From Polytrichum commune (lineage: Eukaryota; Streptophyta; Polytrichopsida; Polytrichales; Polytrichaceae): a stretch of 64,000 nt of DNA. Position 1 is the first letter of the stretch; each line of letters opens with the position of its first letter. Location: NCBI GenBank assembly GCA_950295325.1, contig OX485804.1, forward strand, positions 63,024,533 to 63,088,532. The letters are read 5' to 3'. Positions 1 to 11,289 of this stretch are shown here, one piece after another. The notes beneath the pieces were generated by a model. The model was not told where the DNA came from, did not search any database, and saw only the letters and a list, made by a program, of their open reading frames with translations. A program made the translations under genes and the position numbers.

Positions 1-470
1 AGGTCTTCTCCAAAGAAGAAACGCCCTTTGGAGAATGCAGATAAACCAGAGAAGAAGATTGTTGCCAAGCGAGCTTGTAAGTAAGTCTACACTATCTATC
101 TTCAAATTTTTAAACATTTCCTCAATTTTTCTTACCAACATTTTTAAATGGTTGATTTTTACTTGTTTATAGATGGCGCAAGGAAGCGTTGAAATCCTCT
201 ATGATGAAGTATGATGGAAGCATTCTCTCACACTATATCAGTAAGATTAGAAGCCCTATTAGACCTCTTCAGCTTCCTTTTCATGCTGAGATTGTTGCAG
301 AAGCGTATGCAGCTACTTCATCACCAGACCCTTCTCCAGAAAAACATAGTAGTTGCCGTCCTGTAGAAAAATATTTCCATATTTCTGCAGAAGTTGATGG
401 ATCATCTAGTGACAATGATAGCGAGGAAGGATGGATTGAGGCTTCTAATGATGTTGAAATGTCTTCGTGA
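1..470 (+). CDS. 3' end of an unidentified gene, basic then acidic C-terminus
   Basis: The window opens inside an exon (1-80). It has a GT donor at 81 (GTAAGT), an AG acceptor ending at 172, and a last exon 173-470 closing with TGA. This splice keeps the frame (AA|A TGG CGC); the alternative donor at 77 runs into a stop within a few codons. The visible product starts with a lysine-rich stretch (PKKKRPLEN..., then KKIVAKRACKWRKE) that looks like a nuclear localisation signal. A moderately hydrophobic middle (ILSHYISKIRSPIRPLQLPF) follows, and the protein ends in a Ser/Asp/Glu-rich tail (SSSDNDSEEGW). I do not recognise the family. A nuclear protein is inferred only from the basic patch. It could equally be the end of a transposon gene; the 5' part lies outside the window. 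Confidence 0.55.
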
Positions 471-2429
471 TCATTGAAGCACTTCACATAAAAATACGTG
501 TATTTCTTTCTAATATATGATCTATTTTTATTTTTATGAACCTTGGATTTTAAGAACTTTAAAGGCTTTGAAGCTCTACATAACATTGTCCTCGACATCG
601 ACGACCAATTGCTTTGCTCCGATGTTCAAACGGAAGCTAGACATATGTATGATGAATTGTGATGATCGTTTGAGACGTTTTAGCAAAACGTCAACAAACT
701 GACATTTAATGTCAAGCATAAAAAATTCATGCATTCGCGACAAACGACTATGCATGACATATTCAAACAATAAAATACAAACCCTGATTTTTGTTAAAAA
801 ATATTGCGCACTTAACCATGATGCGTACTTAAATGGATGCGTACTTTATTAACCACTTTAATGTCTAGATGATGACTATTTAAATTGGGCCATTTGAAAA
901 AAATTCAACCATGTTGATATGCATGTTGGGAGATTCTAATGTACCAAAGGTGTTTTTTTTGTTTACAAGGTCTTTCCAAAAAAATTCATTTGTGTGAACT
1001 GCAAAAATCCCTCCGCGGGAATAGGACCTTGATTAATTTTTGTTAAATAATATGCAGATTTTATAGAATGAAACCATAAATTCTCCACGGTCATAGGGTC
1101 TATATCATACATTTCATTGAAAAATTTGAAGAATAAAAATTCAAATTTTCTGCTCATGGCTCACTGCTCACCGCTCACCGCTCACAAGATAGCATTCCTG
1201 TTTGCAAGTCCAACCGGTGACATGCTCACATCCTTCGGTTTTCCTTTATCAATTTGGGGTATATCCTATAGATTGCTCTAAAACGATCGGTAATTTTCAT
1301 GCAGTCTTGAAATTCTACGGGTTAATTCTGAAACTCAACCGGTTCATTTGTAATTAACTGTCTGGCTCTTCATCAAATTGTGAGAGCGACGGGGAGGAAT
1401 GCAAGAATGTGAAGCTTTGTGTCGGGGAGCAATTGTCGACTGCTTACCCTGAGAGAATTTGATGTTTTCTTTCCCACAACATTAAGCGTAATTGCAAGTC
1501 GACCTTTGGATTCGCAACTTTGACGAAACGAAAGAATTTCTCTTCTCAAGCACAATAAAGAAAAGATGGGATTGATTTTACAAGGCAAGAAAAGACAAAT
1601 ATGCAGTGGAGATTAGCAACGGCGCATTGATTTGGTAAAGCTTTTGAAGCTTCAAATTCATCCACAAAGCGGAGGAGCTAAGTCTTTGGCGCCGAAACGA
1701 AGAGGAAGCTTGGAAGCCGGAAGGTTATCCCATAACTCTTGGGAAGACCAAGCGGTGCAGTGATAAAAACCTTTGGACGAAGAGGCTTGCCAAGTACACT
1801 TGTCTATTGAAGTCCAACCCGAGAGCTCATCTTCCTGGAATTGAATCACAAAACATACAAGCTGCAAAATATAGGTATTAATCTTTTGCATATCCTAATA
1901 CTTTGCAACATTTATACACTACCATGGGCATCCAACATTCCACAATTATCACATAAATTCAGTGTTGTAATTAAAAGAAATTGTGAAAGTTGTATAAATT
2001 GATTTTTAGATGTGAAGGCAATAAGGTAAATTACAAAAAAAACACATCAAAATTAAAGCCCATTCCGAAGAGGATTCCAAATCTAAATTAATGGAATAAT
2101 AAGGAACTAAAAGAGAAATGAATTAATTGAATTATAAATTTGAATCAATAATAAGAGAAAATTGAATGCTATCAAATAACTATATAAGAAAAACTAATTT
2201 ATTATGGCCTAAACATATTATCGAGGAATAATGGATCCAAAACCACCAACTTAGTTTGAGGTGCACAAAGCTAGGTTTACCTTGGGTTTGGGTGCACAAA
2301 TCACATACATAAACTATTTTGAACTATCAATTAACTTAAGAGTGACATCTAGATGAATAACATGACACTCATTTAGTCTTCCCTAGGGTGTTTCATATAA
2401 AATTGAACATAAGTAAAAATCCTATCTAC
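471..2429. other. intergenic DNA, no gene recognised
   Basis: AT-rich DNA with scattered short open frames in both strands and no family resemblance. A small run of CTCACYGCTCAC repeats lies near 1157-1185. Around 1370-1890 composition is closer to coding DNA, but no frame stays open for more than about 75 codons and no splice-supported gene could be assembled. Confidence 0.5.
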
Positions 2430-2563
2430 AGGGCCCCAAGTGCTACACCTGGGGCGCCGAAGTGTCTCAACTGGGGCCCCAGTTGTAGCACTTCGGGCCC
2501 CAAGTGTCTCAATTGGGGCCCCAACTGTAGCACTTCGGGCTCCGAGTGTAGGAATTGGGGCCC
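2430..2563. repeat. GC-rich minisatellite, 21-bp units paired into 42 bp
   Basis: About six imperfect copies of a 21-bp unit, alternating GGGGCCCCAGTTGTAGCACTT with CGGGCCCCAAGTGTCTCAATT, so the higher-order period is 42 bp. Each unit carries a GGGCCCC palindrome, the array is much richer in GC than its surroundings, and it ends about 195 bp before the ATG of the dioxygenase-like pseudogene. The unit is a multiple of three, so frames stay open through it (heptads such as APSVSIG); there is no start or context to make this a gene. Confidence 0.85.
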
Positions 2564-2757
2564 ATTTCCATTCCCTGCTTTGTGCACTTCAGCACTCACA
2601 AACTAAAAGTACATATACTTTTCCTAGCCCACTACACATAATAAGGCCATATTTGTTATATTAACATCATTTGGAGATTTTGAATATAAATTGCAGGCCT
2701 CTTATTGTATCGCTCCTATTTATATTTTAGTATTTCATTTTTGCTATATCAGTCACA

Positions 2758-4334
2758 ATGGCAAGTTCTAGTGTGCAACAACATAAAAAGGCAAGAAAAC
2801 AAATTCAACAAGTGGTGAGAGCAAAGTTTGTGAAGGCTTCCAATGCCATCGAATTGATATATGATAATGGTGGGGGACGTGGATGCAAAGGAAAACATCA
2901 TTTGTTTCAACATTTTCCGAAGTTGTATATTGTGCCATGTAAGAAAACTTTGGATTGTGCATATTTCAAAAAACAAATTGTGAATAATTCAACAGACATC
3001 AACTTGGATATATTGAACAAACAACAATATTATGTCAGTTTCTGTCACAAACTTTGTGAGGAGTGTTTGAATTATCCAAACCCTATGAAATGTCATGTAT
3101 GTGATTCTAATCACGGCATGGACTTTGGCATCCACACAAAGTGGGTGTTTAGTCTCCCAATACTTCAAGAATGCAAAATCCAATGTCTACAAGAGTTTCA
3201 TGATGTATATGAACAATTTAATATGTATTTGGCCAACAATGGGGATCGCACATCATCTAAAACTCGATTTGAACGTAGTCCTTTTATGATTTTACAATGC
3301 ATATTTGAAGAACATGGACTTCAAGAACAGTTAATACTAAAGGAATTTGGTATCAAACAAAATATGCGTGTTATGATTAGTTTTTCAAATATTCCAGGGG
3401 AGGTTACAAAAAATAAGCAGGCTGCATTACCTTTTTGGGATGATTCAACTTTCCAAGAAAATTGGCAAGACATTTACGACAACAATATAGTATTTCCAAC
3501 ATTGAACAAAAGTTTAATGATCTTGAATGGTGTTGATATTATACAAATGGAAATTATGAACATTGAAGACTTAAAGTTTGACCATGTAATAATGATATAT
3601 ATTTCCAATATGTGGACTAATGACCTTCATTATCAACGAACTCTAGTTGAAGCAAATCACTATTATGAAACATCCCCATATCTAGCAAGTGATGACCAAA
3701 AAAATCCAAAGCGGGGGAGATACAAATCTGTAAGTCACGGCTATGTTGCACATGGTGGAGCAAAATCAAAAGGCAATGTAGTAAAATACCATCAAAATAA
3801 AATACCATATTCTATACAAAAAAAAGTTTTAAAGGACTTGGTGATAGCATTGCTTCCTCTATTTGGATGCAATTGGATCAATTCGGCAGTCAGGTACAAC
3901 AATTCTTTAATGACCAATTTGGTCCTGTTTCAATAGGACTAGATGGATATGCCACCAAAGTCCACCAAATGCACATTTCCAAAAATTCTTACATCAAGCC
4001 TCATCTAGATAGGTATGATATGGAAGCATCTTTTATTTCTTGATTTACAAGAGGAGATCCTAAAGGCGGATGTTTTGGTCTGTTCCAACATTGTTTGAAA
4101 TTTGATACAAATATAGGAGCTGGAGTATTTGTCCGAAGCAAGATTGTTGCCCATGGAACATTAAGGTTTATACATAAGACATTAGCAGAGAATGTGTACA
4201 AATTAGGGGTAGCCTTAGTGAATAAACAATTACTTAGTACAAGAATAAAACATCAACTTAGAGATGGAGCGCCGGTGACTTGGCAAAGCAGTGAATCTAA
4301 TAGTGACTCTGACTCTGATAATAACGATGAATAA
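2758..4334 (+). pseudogene. TET/JBP-like 2-oxoglutarate Fe(II) dioxygenase, broken
   Basis: ATG at 2758 opens 392 codons to TAG at 3936. The protein reading then shifts frame near 3885-3895 and continues (QQFFNDQFG...) to a TGA at 4041-4043, which sits where SWFTRGD would be expected (TGG to TGA). It resumes in the same frame to 4334. The N-terminal part holds a Cys/His cluster (CHKLCEEC, then CHVC about ten residues on), probably zinc binding, and FGIHTKW. The C-terminal part has the double-stranded beta-helix iron signature: H-L-D at codons 4002-4010, a GGCFGLFQHCLKF strand, and a second His (AHGTLRF, codon 4152) fifty residues after the first, followed by an Arg. That layout is known from TET/JBP-class nucleic-acid base dioxygenases. 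The end is acidic (SNSDSDSDNNDE). Assignment to the TET/JBP class rather than another 2OG family is inference. A GT donor at 3893 exists, but no useful acceptor follows, so an intron is a poor explanation for the frame change. Confidence 0.6.
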
Positions 4335-4431
4335 AAAATTATATATGTATGTATAAATTTGTCCCTCAAAATTTGTAACAATTTAGTGTTTTGAATCATT
4401 TTCTACTTATTTCTACTTATTACATTTTTAA

Positions 4432-5214
4432 GGCGACGGCAATGCTAGTAGTGTGTAGAAAGTTCCGGCATGTAATGTACTATTTTCAGCCACTAAGACA
4501 GTTTCTGTGAAAAAAATTTCCAAACACCCAGGGAGGCCTTAGAATTAACTGAGAGACAAGAGTAAGGCATTTTTTTTAAAACTCTACCATAAACATAATA
4601 GACTAATGTACACTTTGCTTTGCTTGAACTCAAGGAAATCAAAGAAGCTCCGTCCTTCCTTTCGGAGAAATTAGAGAAGGTCCGCCCTTCCTTTCGGAGA
4701 GAGTGGGGATTTTGTCCCGTCAGCCTGTCAGCAACCGGTGACTGTATGTGTGTAGCAATTGAGCGAAAAAAGGTTATGCAATATTTCATAATGTGGTGAC
4801 TAATGTGACCAATACCTCGGCTAGGTATTGGTCGCACCAGTCACATCACTCGGTATTGTTGCATAATCTCGTTTTGTTGTATATATATTAAATTGCACAC
4901 ATAGTCTGAACATTTCTGCACAAATTGGTTGGACCAGCTAGGACACGTGTCGTGCTTGATATCAATTGGCAAAACCATGTCCTTCTGGTGTGGGAAAGGA
5001 CCCCCATTCCTAGTAGTGAAGCCATCGCCTCGTCTGTAGCGATGGATGGGGATGGATGAATTTTTGGGCCTCTCCGTTGCATATCCGCCCGGTGCGGCCC
5101 CCCGTCTTGGACCCTGCTGACGCACCGGGTAAGCACCGTACCCGGACTGGAGCTTCCGGGCAGGAAGCTTTACAGCGCAGTCCCGGCCCAACACCACTTG
5201 GTGCGATCGGGCCC
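4432..5214 (-). mobile_element. terminal fragment of the 36-kb Harbinger family, reversed
   Basis: Read on the minus strand from 5214, the sequence begins GGGCCCGATCGCACCAAGTG and closely follows the left end of the large element at 36249 (GGGCCTGGCCGCACCAAGTG). It shares the hairpin GCACCAAGTGGTG, the TGGGCCGG block, the subterminal GGGGGGCCGCACC motif about 120 bp in, and a TTCATCCATC tract. TAA follows directly at 5215-5217, as expected for a Harbinger TTA/TAA target duplication. The inner boundary is unclear: a TAA at 4429-4431 followed by GGCGACGGC could be the far end, which would make a 783-bp deletion derivative, but the sequence there does not match the known terminal repeat. No transposase remains. 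The homology is secure only for roughly 5020-5214. Confidence 0.65.
4804..4836. repeat. short perfect hairpin inside the element fragment
   Basis: TGACCAATACCT and AGGTATTGGTCGCA face each other across a five-base loop (CGGCT). The stem is about 12 bp. It may be a transposon subterminal structure; no terminator role is implied in a plant. Confidence 0.7.
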
Positions 5215-5271
5215 TAAGTTTCTTAAGTCGCATGTATCTTCCGTCAAGCGGGAAAATAACTCTCTTCAAGT

Positions 5272-5640
5272 GGCCAAGTAACTATTTTAAGTAATAAAAA
5301 ATAATCTTCTCTGGGTAACCAAGTAACCGTCTTCAATTGTCCAAGTAACGATCTTCTATGTAGCCAAGTAACCGCCTTCAATTGTCCAAGTAACGATCTT
5401 CTATGTAGCCAAGTAACCGCCTTCAATTGTCCAAGTAACGATCTTCTATGTAGCCAAGTAACCGCCTTCAATGTCGCCAAGTAACGTCTTCAATGTAACC
5501 AAGTAACCTTCTACAAATGTCCAAGTAACCGTCTTCAATGTAGTCAAATAGCCTTTTTTTAAGTGACTAAGTAGCCTTTCTTCGAGTAACCGAGTAATTT
5601 CTCTTCACGTCACCAAGTGACCAAGTGACCAAGTTACCTT
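5272..5640. repeat. minisatellite, about 22-23 bp units in a 45-bp period
   Basis: Tandem copies built on CCAAGTAACCGCCTTCAATTG followed by CCAAGTAACGATCTTCTATG. The core at 5330-5480 has three nearly identical 45-bp copies, and the flanks degrade to single CCAAGTAAC units up to about 5640. On the minus strand the core reads as a repeated WLHRRSLLGQLKAVT 15-mer, a consequence of the 45-bp period rather than evidence of a protein. It abuts the Harbinger terminal fragment. Confidence 0.9.
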
Positions 5641-7019
5641 TCATTCCAAAACTTTCTCCTCTCTCAACTCTTATCTTTAGTCTCCTAATTGTTAGTTTCC
5701 ATTACCGGAACTTCTTTCCGTTGAAACATGTGTGGATCGTATTTTAACAATAATGAAGTGTTTGTTAGATACTTTCTTCCCATGTAAAGGAGATTTCCTC
5801 TTTACATGTGTGGCAATGCCTCTACTAATCTTCCATTTTCTTATCAACTCTTGAGGAGGCATTCTCAAGTCATTAGCTCAACTCAATCATTCCTCTTATA
5901 ATGATAGTCTTCTCATTGTGCGTCCTCTGGATTCTCAACTATATAGATTATTGTCTAATTTTAGTTCAATCAAAATAATTACCATGTCATCTCTGCTATA
6001 ATTGGATTACATCTTATTTTTAGTGCCGCATGTTAATGTATGTTAAATCAACTATAATTAGCCTCAGTCCAATTATAGTGCAGTCAATGCATCGCGACTC
6101 TTACAATTTCTCTCTTCACATATTTGATCCCATAAGCCACTCCTTACATAATTGCCTCCCAATTTCTATGTCAAGTTTTCCAAATCAATTTGCTACATAA
6201 GCTACATCTTTCTAACTTATGTATTTTTTCACCTCATGTGAGTTTCTATAGAACAACTCGTAATCTCTCAACTTAACTATGTCTAAGCTAAATTTTTCCT
6301 TTGCCTCTACCTTGAATAACTATAAAAAAGGTTCAGCTTGAAGCTCGTAAATTCCAAAATGCTAAAGATACATAGGACCTATCTCTTATGTAGCCTATCG
6401 ATGTAAATAAGGTAAGGTCCGCTAACTCTAATCCTAAATCTATATATATGGAAAGGAGGTGCCTAACAAGTGCCCTCCTCTTATATTATCGTATCTTTAA
6501 TTTCCCTAAGAAGATGAAGATGGTTCTTTTGGACATCCTCGAAGAGAACACATACAGTTCTCATATTCTTTTACATTAGAAATATGGTAGATTGTAGCCT
6601 AAAATCTACCTATATATTATCTAGATAGGGGAAGATTCCTAAGGCTAATCAAGAAGTAATTTCTTGGCCCTTATTTATTTCCACCTCCGTTTGCCTCACC
6701 TATGTGGCCTAGGCAGGTACTTGTTACCATGAAGCCCACTAATTCTAAGTGGCTTGCTATGTGACTTATTATTTTTCTAATAGTTCCACTAATGCTTACT
6801 TGCCCCCTACATAATCTACTAATATAAATCGGTTTACTAATTGTGCCCTTCTAACTTTACATGGTTACTAATTAAATTGTCTTTACTAATTTGGTAACTG
6901 ACTCATTGTAAGGCTAAGGTGGTATGTTACCCACCCCAACCAATTGATGTCCGAGCTTTCTTTTCCATTTCCGATGGTTCTCCTCTTTGTTATTTGAAAT
7001 TTGTAGTGAACACTCACCT
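5641..7019. other. AT-rich intergenic DNA, nothing recognised
   Basis: No open frame of interest on either strand. There are several repeats of ACTAAT/TTACTAAT-type words around 6780-6900. No transposon ends or RNA genes were recognised. Confidence 0.5.
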
Positions 7020-7024
7020 TACAC

Positions 7025-9200
7025 TAATTATTCATGCAATAGTCTAGCAACGAGTTTATTTTATCCGGACTAAGTGCATTGCACAAGCATAGGCATAGCC
7101 ATCGGCATTAGTCTTGCATAAGTATCCTATTTGAGTCTATCTCACTAAAGCCAAGGGCACTTTGGTATGGTCAATATTCTCGTGTTAATAAATCATTTTC
7201 AATGTAATTTGAATTTGCAGTGCAATCATTTTTACATGATTTTGTTAGTATTCCTTGATTACTTTTGATTTTTGAATTATATTGTCAAGCAATTAGCTTT
7301 TACCTCATCTTGGCCAATATAACCATGAATTGTGACAATAGGCCAAACCACGTATGCGGGTTAGAATATCATTGCATGATTCATTTCTTGATTATGTTTA
7401 ATTTGAGGTTTGATTCATTCTTTGACGGTCTTAGTCTTTATTCTTTTAGAAAACTCATGCCAATTTAAATATCACAAGATTATTGTTTAAGATTGTTTTA
7501 TTACTTTTGAATCACCATTTTAATCTCTTGAAAGGTAATTACTCTAGTTACTTCTGCGAGTAAATCTTACTTGCTGACCTTCCAACCATTGAGTCTTCTC
7601 GGCATCTGCAACCTTCTCATAAACTTTAGTCAGACCGTTGCCTTGCCAAGTTATCCTTCTGCCTCTTGTTCATAGTTAGGATGATGGAAGTTGAATGGTT
7701 CACGTTTGTTGAGACCATAGTTTTTTCTATGTCTAGCTTCAATCAAAACCCCTTTGAATCTATTTCAGGCATACACAAATGAACCTAGAACACATTACAA
7801 CCACATCATATTGTTGCACAATCTATCACCAACAATTCCCTGTCAAATCATATGACTCTCAAGTAGATTATGTGGTATTCTCTTAATTTTCTCAAGTGAG
7901 ATTTTTTTTTGTCTTATGAATTCAATTATATGAGATTCAATTCCTTTGACATACATATCGAAACTCTTCCAGCCCGATTGATACTTGTAGTTTAGTTTTT
8001 CAACATTACAAAATAGCGGGGAACAATTGGGGGATGACTTCAAAGGTGATTCATATAACATCTAGGTGCCACATATATTAGTTTTATTAGGACAATTCCA
8101 TGATTATAACAAATTAATTCAAATTTAATAAGCAATATATAATTCAAAGGAGTATAAGATCACTCATGCGTAGTATTTTTCTAAAGTGAAAAAGAATCAT
8201 CTCATGAAGTCAATTCTATGAGAGTCAACTCCTTTGTCATACACAAACCATAGCCTTGTGGAAACTCTTCCGGCCCGATTGATACTTGTAGTTTAATTTT
8301 TCAGCATTACAAAACACCAAGGAATAATTGGGGAAGACTTAAAAGGCAATTCATATAACTTCTAGGTGTCACATATAAGTTCCATTAGAACAATCACATG
8401 ATTATAATTATTTATTCCAAAATTTAATAAGCATTATGAGTTTATTTGGAAGGATAAAAGGATTATAAAGATTATAAGACCACTCGTGCGTGGTACATGC
8501 AATTGTGACAATCTCTCACCTCACTTCAATTACCCTAGCAATAGTATGTTAGTGAGTTCATTTTGATTGGATCAAGTGCGGTGCACAAGCATAGGCACAA
8601 CCATAGTCAATTATCTTGCATAAAGTATCTCATTTTTGTTTCTTCACCAAAGCCAAGAGCACTTTGGTGTTAGTCAATAGTTGTGTATTAATTAGTTTCA
8701 TCTAGTGTAACTTGAAATTGCACTTTAGTTATCTTTTCATTTTTCTTTGACTAAATATGATTTTAATTATGTTATAAAATATTTAGATTTTACCTAGACT
8801 TGGCCAAAGTAATCATGGTATCCCTGAATTGTAACCACAAGTCAAACCATAGTAGGTTTAAACAAACATGATACAATTCTTTGAATTAATTTTCTCCTTG
8901 AGAGTTCAATTTTACATTCACATTATCTCGAACAATTGCACTGAAATTATCTATGGTTTGTCTCAATAATTTTAGTTAATTTCTTCAATTGTCAATCTTT
9001 ACTTCATTTGAAGTTATTATTCTAACTTGTGAGTTTTTTGTAGCATAATTAATCAACAACGTATACTTACCACAACACTTGACTTTTGAATTACTTGCCT
9101 CTTTAGATTTTGCTTGCACCGTTCGCAGTCAATGACATTAATTGTTGGCCTTTCATCTTTTGCCGAAAGTCAGAATACCAACTAGGTATGATTCACACTA
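7025..9200. repeat. two degenerate direct repeats with an inner duplicated block
   Basis: A block at about 7025-7760 recurs at about 8520-9200. Matching landmarks are the GCACAAGCATAGGCA run, the GAGCACTTTGGT/GGGCACTTTGGT stretch and the following AT-rich text, in the same order and spacing. Between them an inner pair (about 7880-8150 and 8183-8440) shares CCCGATTGATACTTGTAGTT, the TTCATATAAC...TCTAGGTG run and GATTATAA. Divergence is substantial, so the duplications are old. No coding sequence of known type lies within; the short frames at 7265-7468 and 7843-8061 are not conserved between the copies. Confidence 0.75.
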
Positions 9201-10780
9201 GTGAAACTATAGTCCTCACAAGCTTTTAATTTGATCATCTTTCAAATATTTTTTTCGGGTTATTCTCGTATCCTAGGATATTACAACGACAATGTTTTTT
9301 TCAACTAAATTATCTCTTATGGAATTTCATAAAATTTACAATGTGTACTTATATACAAACCATGGCTTTTCAAATTTATTGCCAGATCAATCCAATTTCT
9401 CGATGTCTCTAGACATTTTAATATAGAATTTTATTTTACCCAATAATCCAGACATAACTTGCATTCAAATTCTCGCACAAGCTTCTCGAGATTGGGCCCT
9501 ATATTCATTTTTTTATAAAGTTTCTAACTTACATATACGATTCACAACTACTCATGATCCTCCTTTTTCATGTCCGACTTACACTCTAGAATCTTGAACT
9601 TATTTTATGCATATTCCCCTTCTACATATAAGAAATAGTTACTTCTGCTTTGAGGACTCACTCCTCTTACATTAATGAGACTTAATACAATCAACACAAT
9701 CTCTCTGATATTATGAACTCCATCAACAATAACAAAAACAAAAAATTGACCACTGGCCATAGATTATAAAGGATTCACTCCTCTATGATATCTTCATCAA
9801 AATTACAAGCACAAAGACCATGGACTATATCATTAACTTCAATAATTATTCTCACATGTTGAAGTAAAAACAACAAATGGAAATGTTATATCAATATTAG
9901 ATATTACCAATAGTTACCCAGTTCAATCACCAAGAATATGATTCTTGAAAGACTATAGTACAAATCTGTAATTGGTAATTAATTAATTCAATTTATGGTA
10001 GATAGCCCGTCGGTGATTTCTCTATGTTTTTTATATTTTTCAACTCACCACCCAGTATAACCACCTTGGAGGTAATTATCACAAGACAATGGCCAACAAA
10101 GTACAAATCCCTCGTAGTTGTTTATCTAAAAAAAATCAAATTTGTTTGGCAATATTACTACATTCCCAAAATTAGAGAACCTTAATTTACTACAACCTCA
10201 ACCATTCGTCAGTCTTTATACTCCAGACAATGGACTACCATAATTCACAGTAATCCTTGATATATGTTATTTCACAATGTTGAGAAAATATATATGAGCA
10301 CACTAGTACATACACCTTGGTTGCTATCTTATCCAATCTTAGTCAATCAAGGTTTGTAAAATCCAGCATTGAAATGCTTAAAAAATTCACAAGACTATGG
10401 TAAGAGGCTCACGGTCTCTCGCTCTCCTCTCGAGTCTCTCTTCAGACAATTGACTTACAAATGTGTATCCCACATAAATGTTTCAAGTCACAAAATTAAT
10501 ATCTAGTTCAATGTACAATCCAACAAAGTTCAACTACTCACAACTTTCATAGTCTGTCAGAGATTTGTCTTATCTTTTCCTTGTCATATATGTCATCTCT
10601 CTCTCCCAATAGATTCAAACAACATGACACTTTCTACCAGGCTATGATCCTTCCTATCGCGACTTTTTGAAATCTCGAGCCTATAGCCTTTTCATACTTG
10701 CTTACTTAATAATTTATAGTTCATTTTACCACCTATTCTCACTTAGTTTCTATTTGAACCATAAAATTTTAAAAGTATTT
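9201..10780. other. AT-rich intergenic DNA, nothing recognised
   Basis: No long frame, RNA gene or transposon end was seen. Short CT-rich tracts (GCTCTCCTCTCGAGTCTCTC near 10420) are the only local features. Confidence 0.5.
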
Positions 10781-11040
10781 ACCACATAATGTAGAGCTCA
10801 CAACCACCGAAGCCAAGGGGAAGGTAGGGAGCAAGAAGCTTAAGCAAGCCATCCACAATGGGAGCGAAGGGAAAGAAAGCAACTGAAAGTCGTGGCTTGG
10901 ACCGCCAGTGGAAACGCATACCAACTCGGGAACGTGCATGCGACCAGTGGGAACACGAACTGGGTTAAGAGTGGCCTCAAGGCTAGTGGGAATGAGGGTC
11001 GGGTGCGAGAACTGAAGAGGCATGCCACCCATATTTATAA
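10781..11040. other. GC-richer island next to the gypsy relic, unidentified
   Basis: A roughly 260-bp segment with clearly higher GC than its neighbours. Its minus strand holds an 87-codon frame (10769-11032) and an overlapping 62-codon frame, neither resembling a known protein. It lies about 250 bp beyond the 3' end of the antisense gypsy integrase, so it may be untranslated sequence or LTR of that element, but no terminal repeats were found. Confidence 0.3.
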
Positions 11041-11289
11041 GGCTTTAGTTTAGTCAAATTTGATTATTTTTTTCAAAACTTAAGTCAATTTAAGTAATGA
11101 AAATTATGAATTTTGATTCCAATATGATTTAATTAATTGTATTATATTACTCATGATATTTCATGTTTTCATTTTGGTCATATGTAAAAATGTATGATTA
11201 TTTTAGTTAAAATTTTAGTTTTAGTATATTATTTTAATATAATAAGCAATTTGTTGAAATAAGAGCCCCCTTTTATTTTACATAAGTAA

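Noticed and set aside
3893-4000. Intron instead of a frameshift in the dioxygenase-like gene
   Set aside because: The donor is good, but usable AG sites either leave a tiny intron or cut away the HLD motif, and the sequence between reads as protein.
5330-5480. Regular spaced repeats that might be a CRISPR array
   Set aside because: The whole 45-bp period is repeated, with no variable spacers, and the context is eukaryotic. It is a minisatellite.
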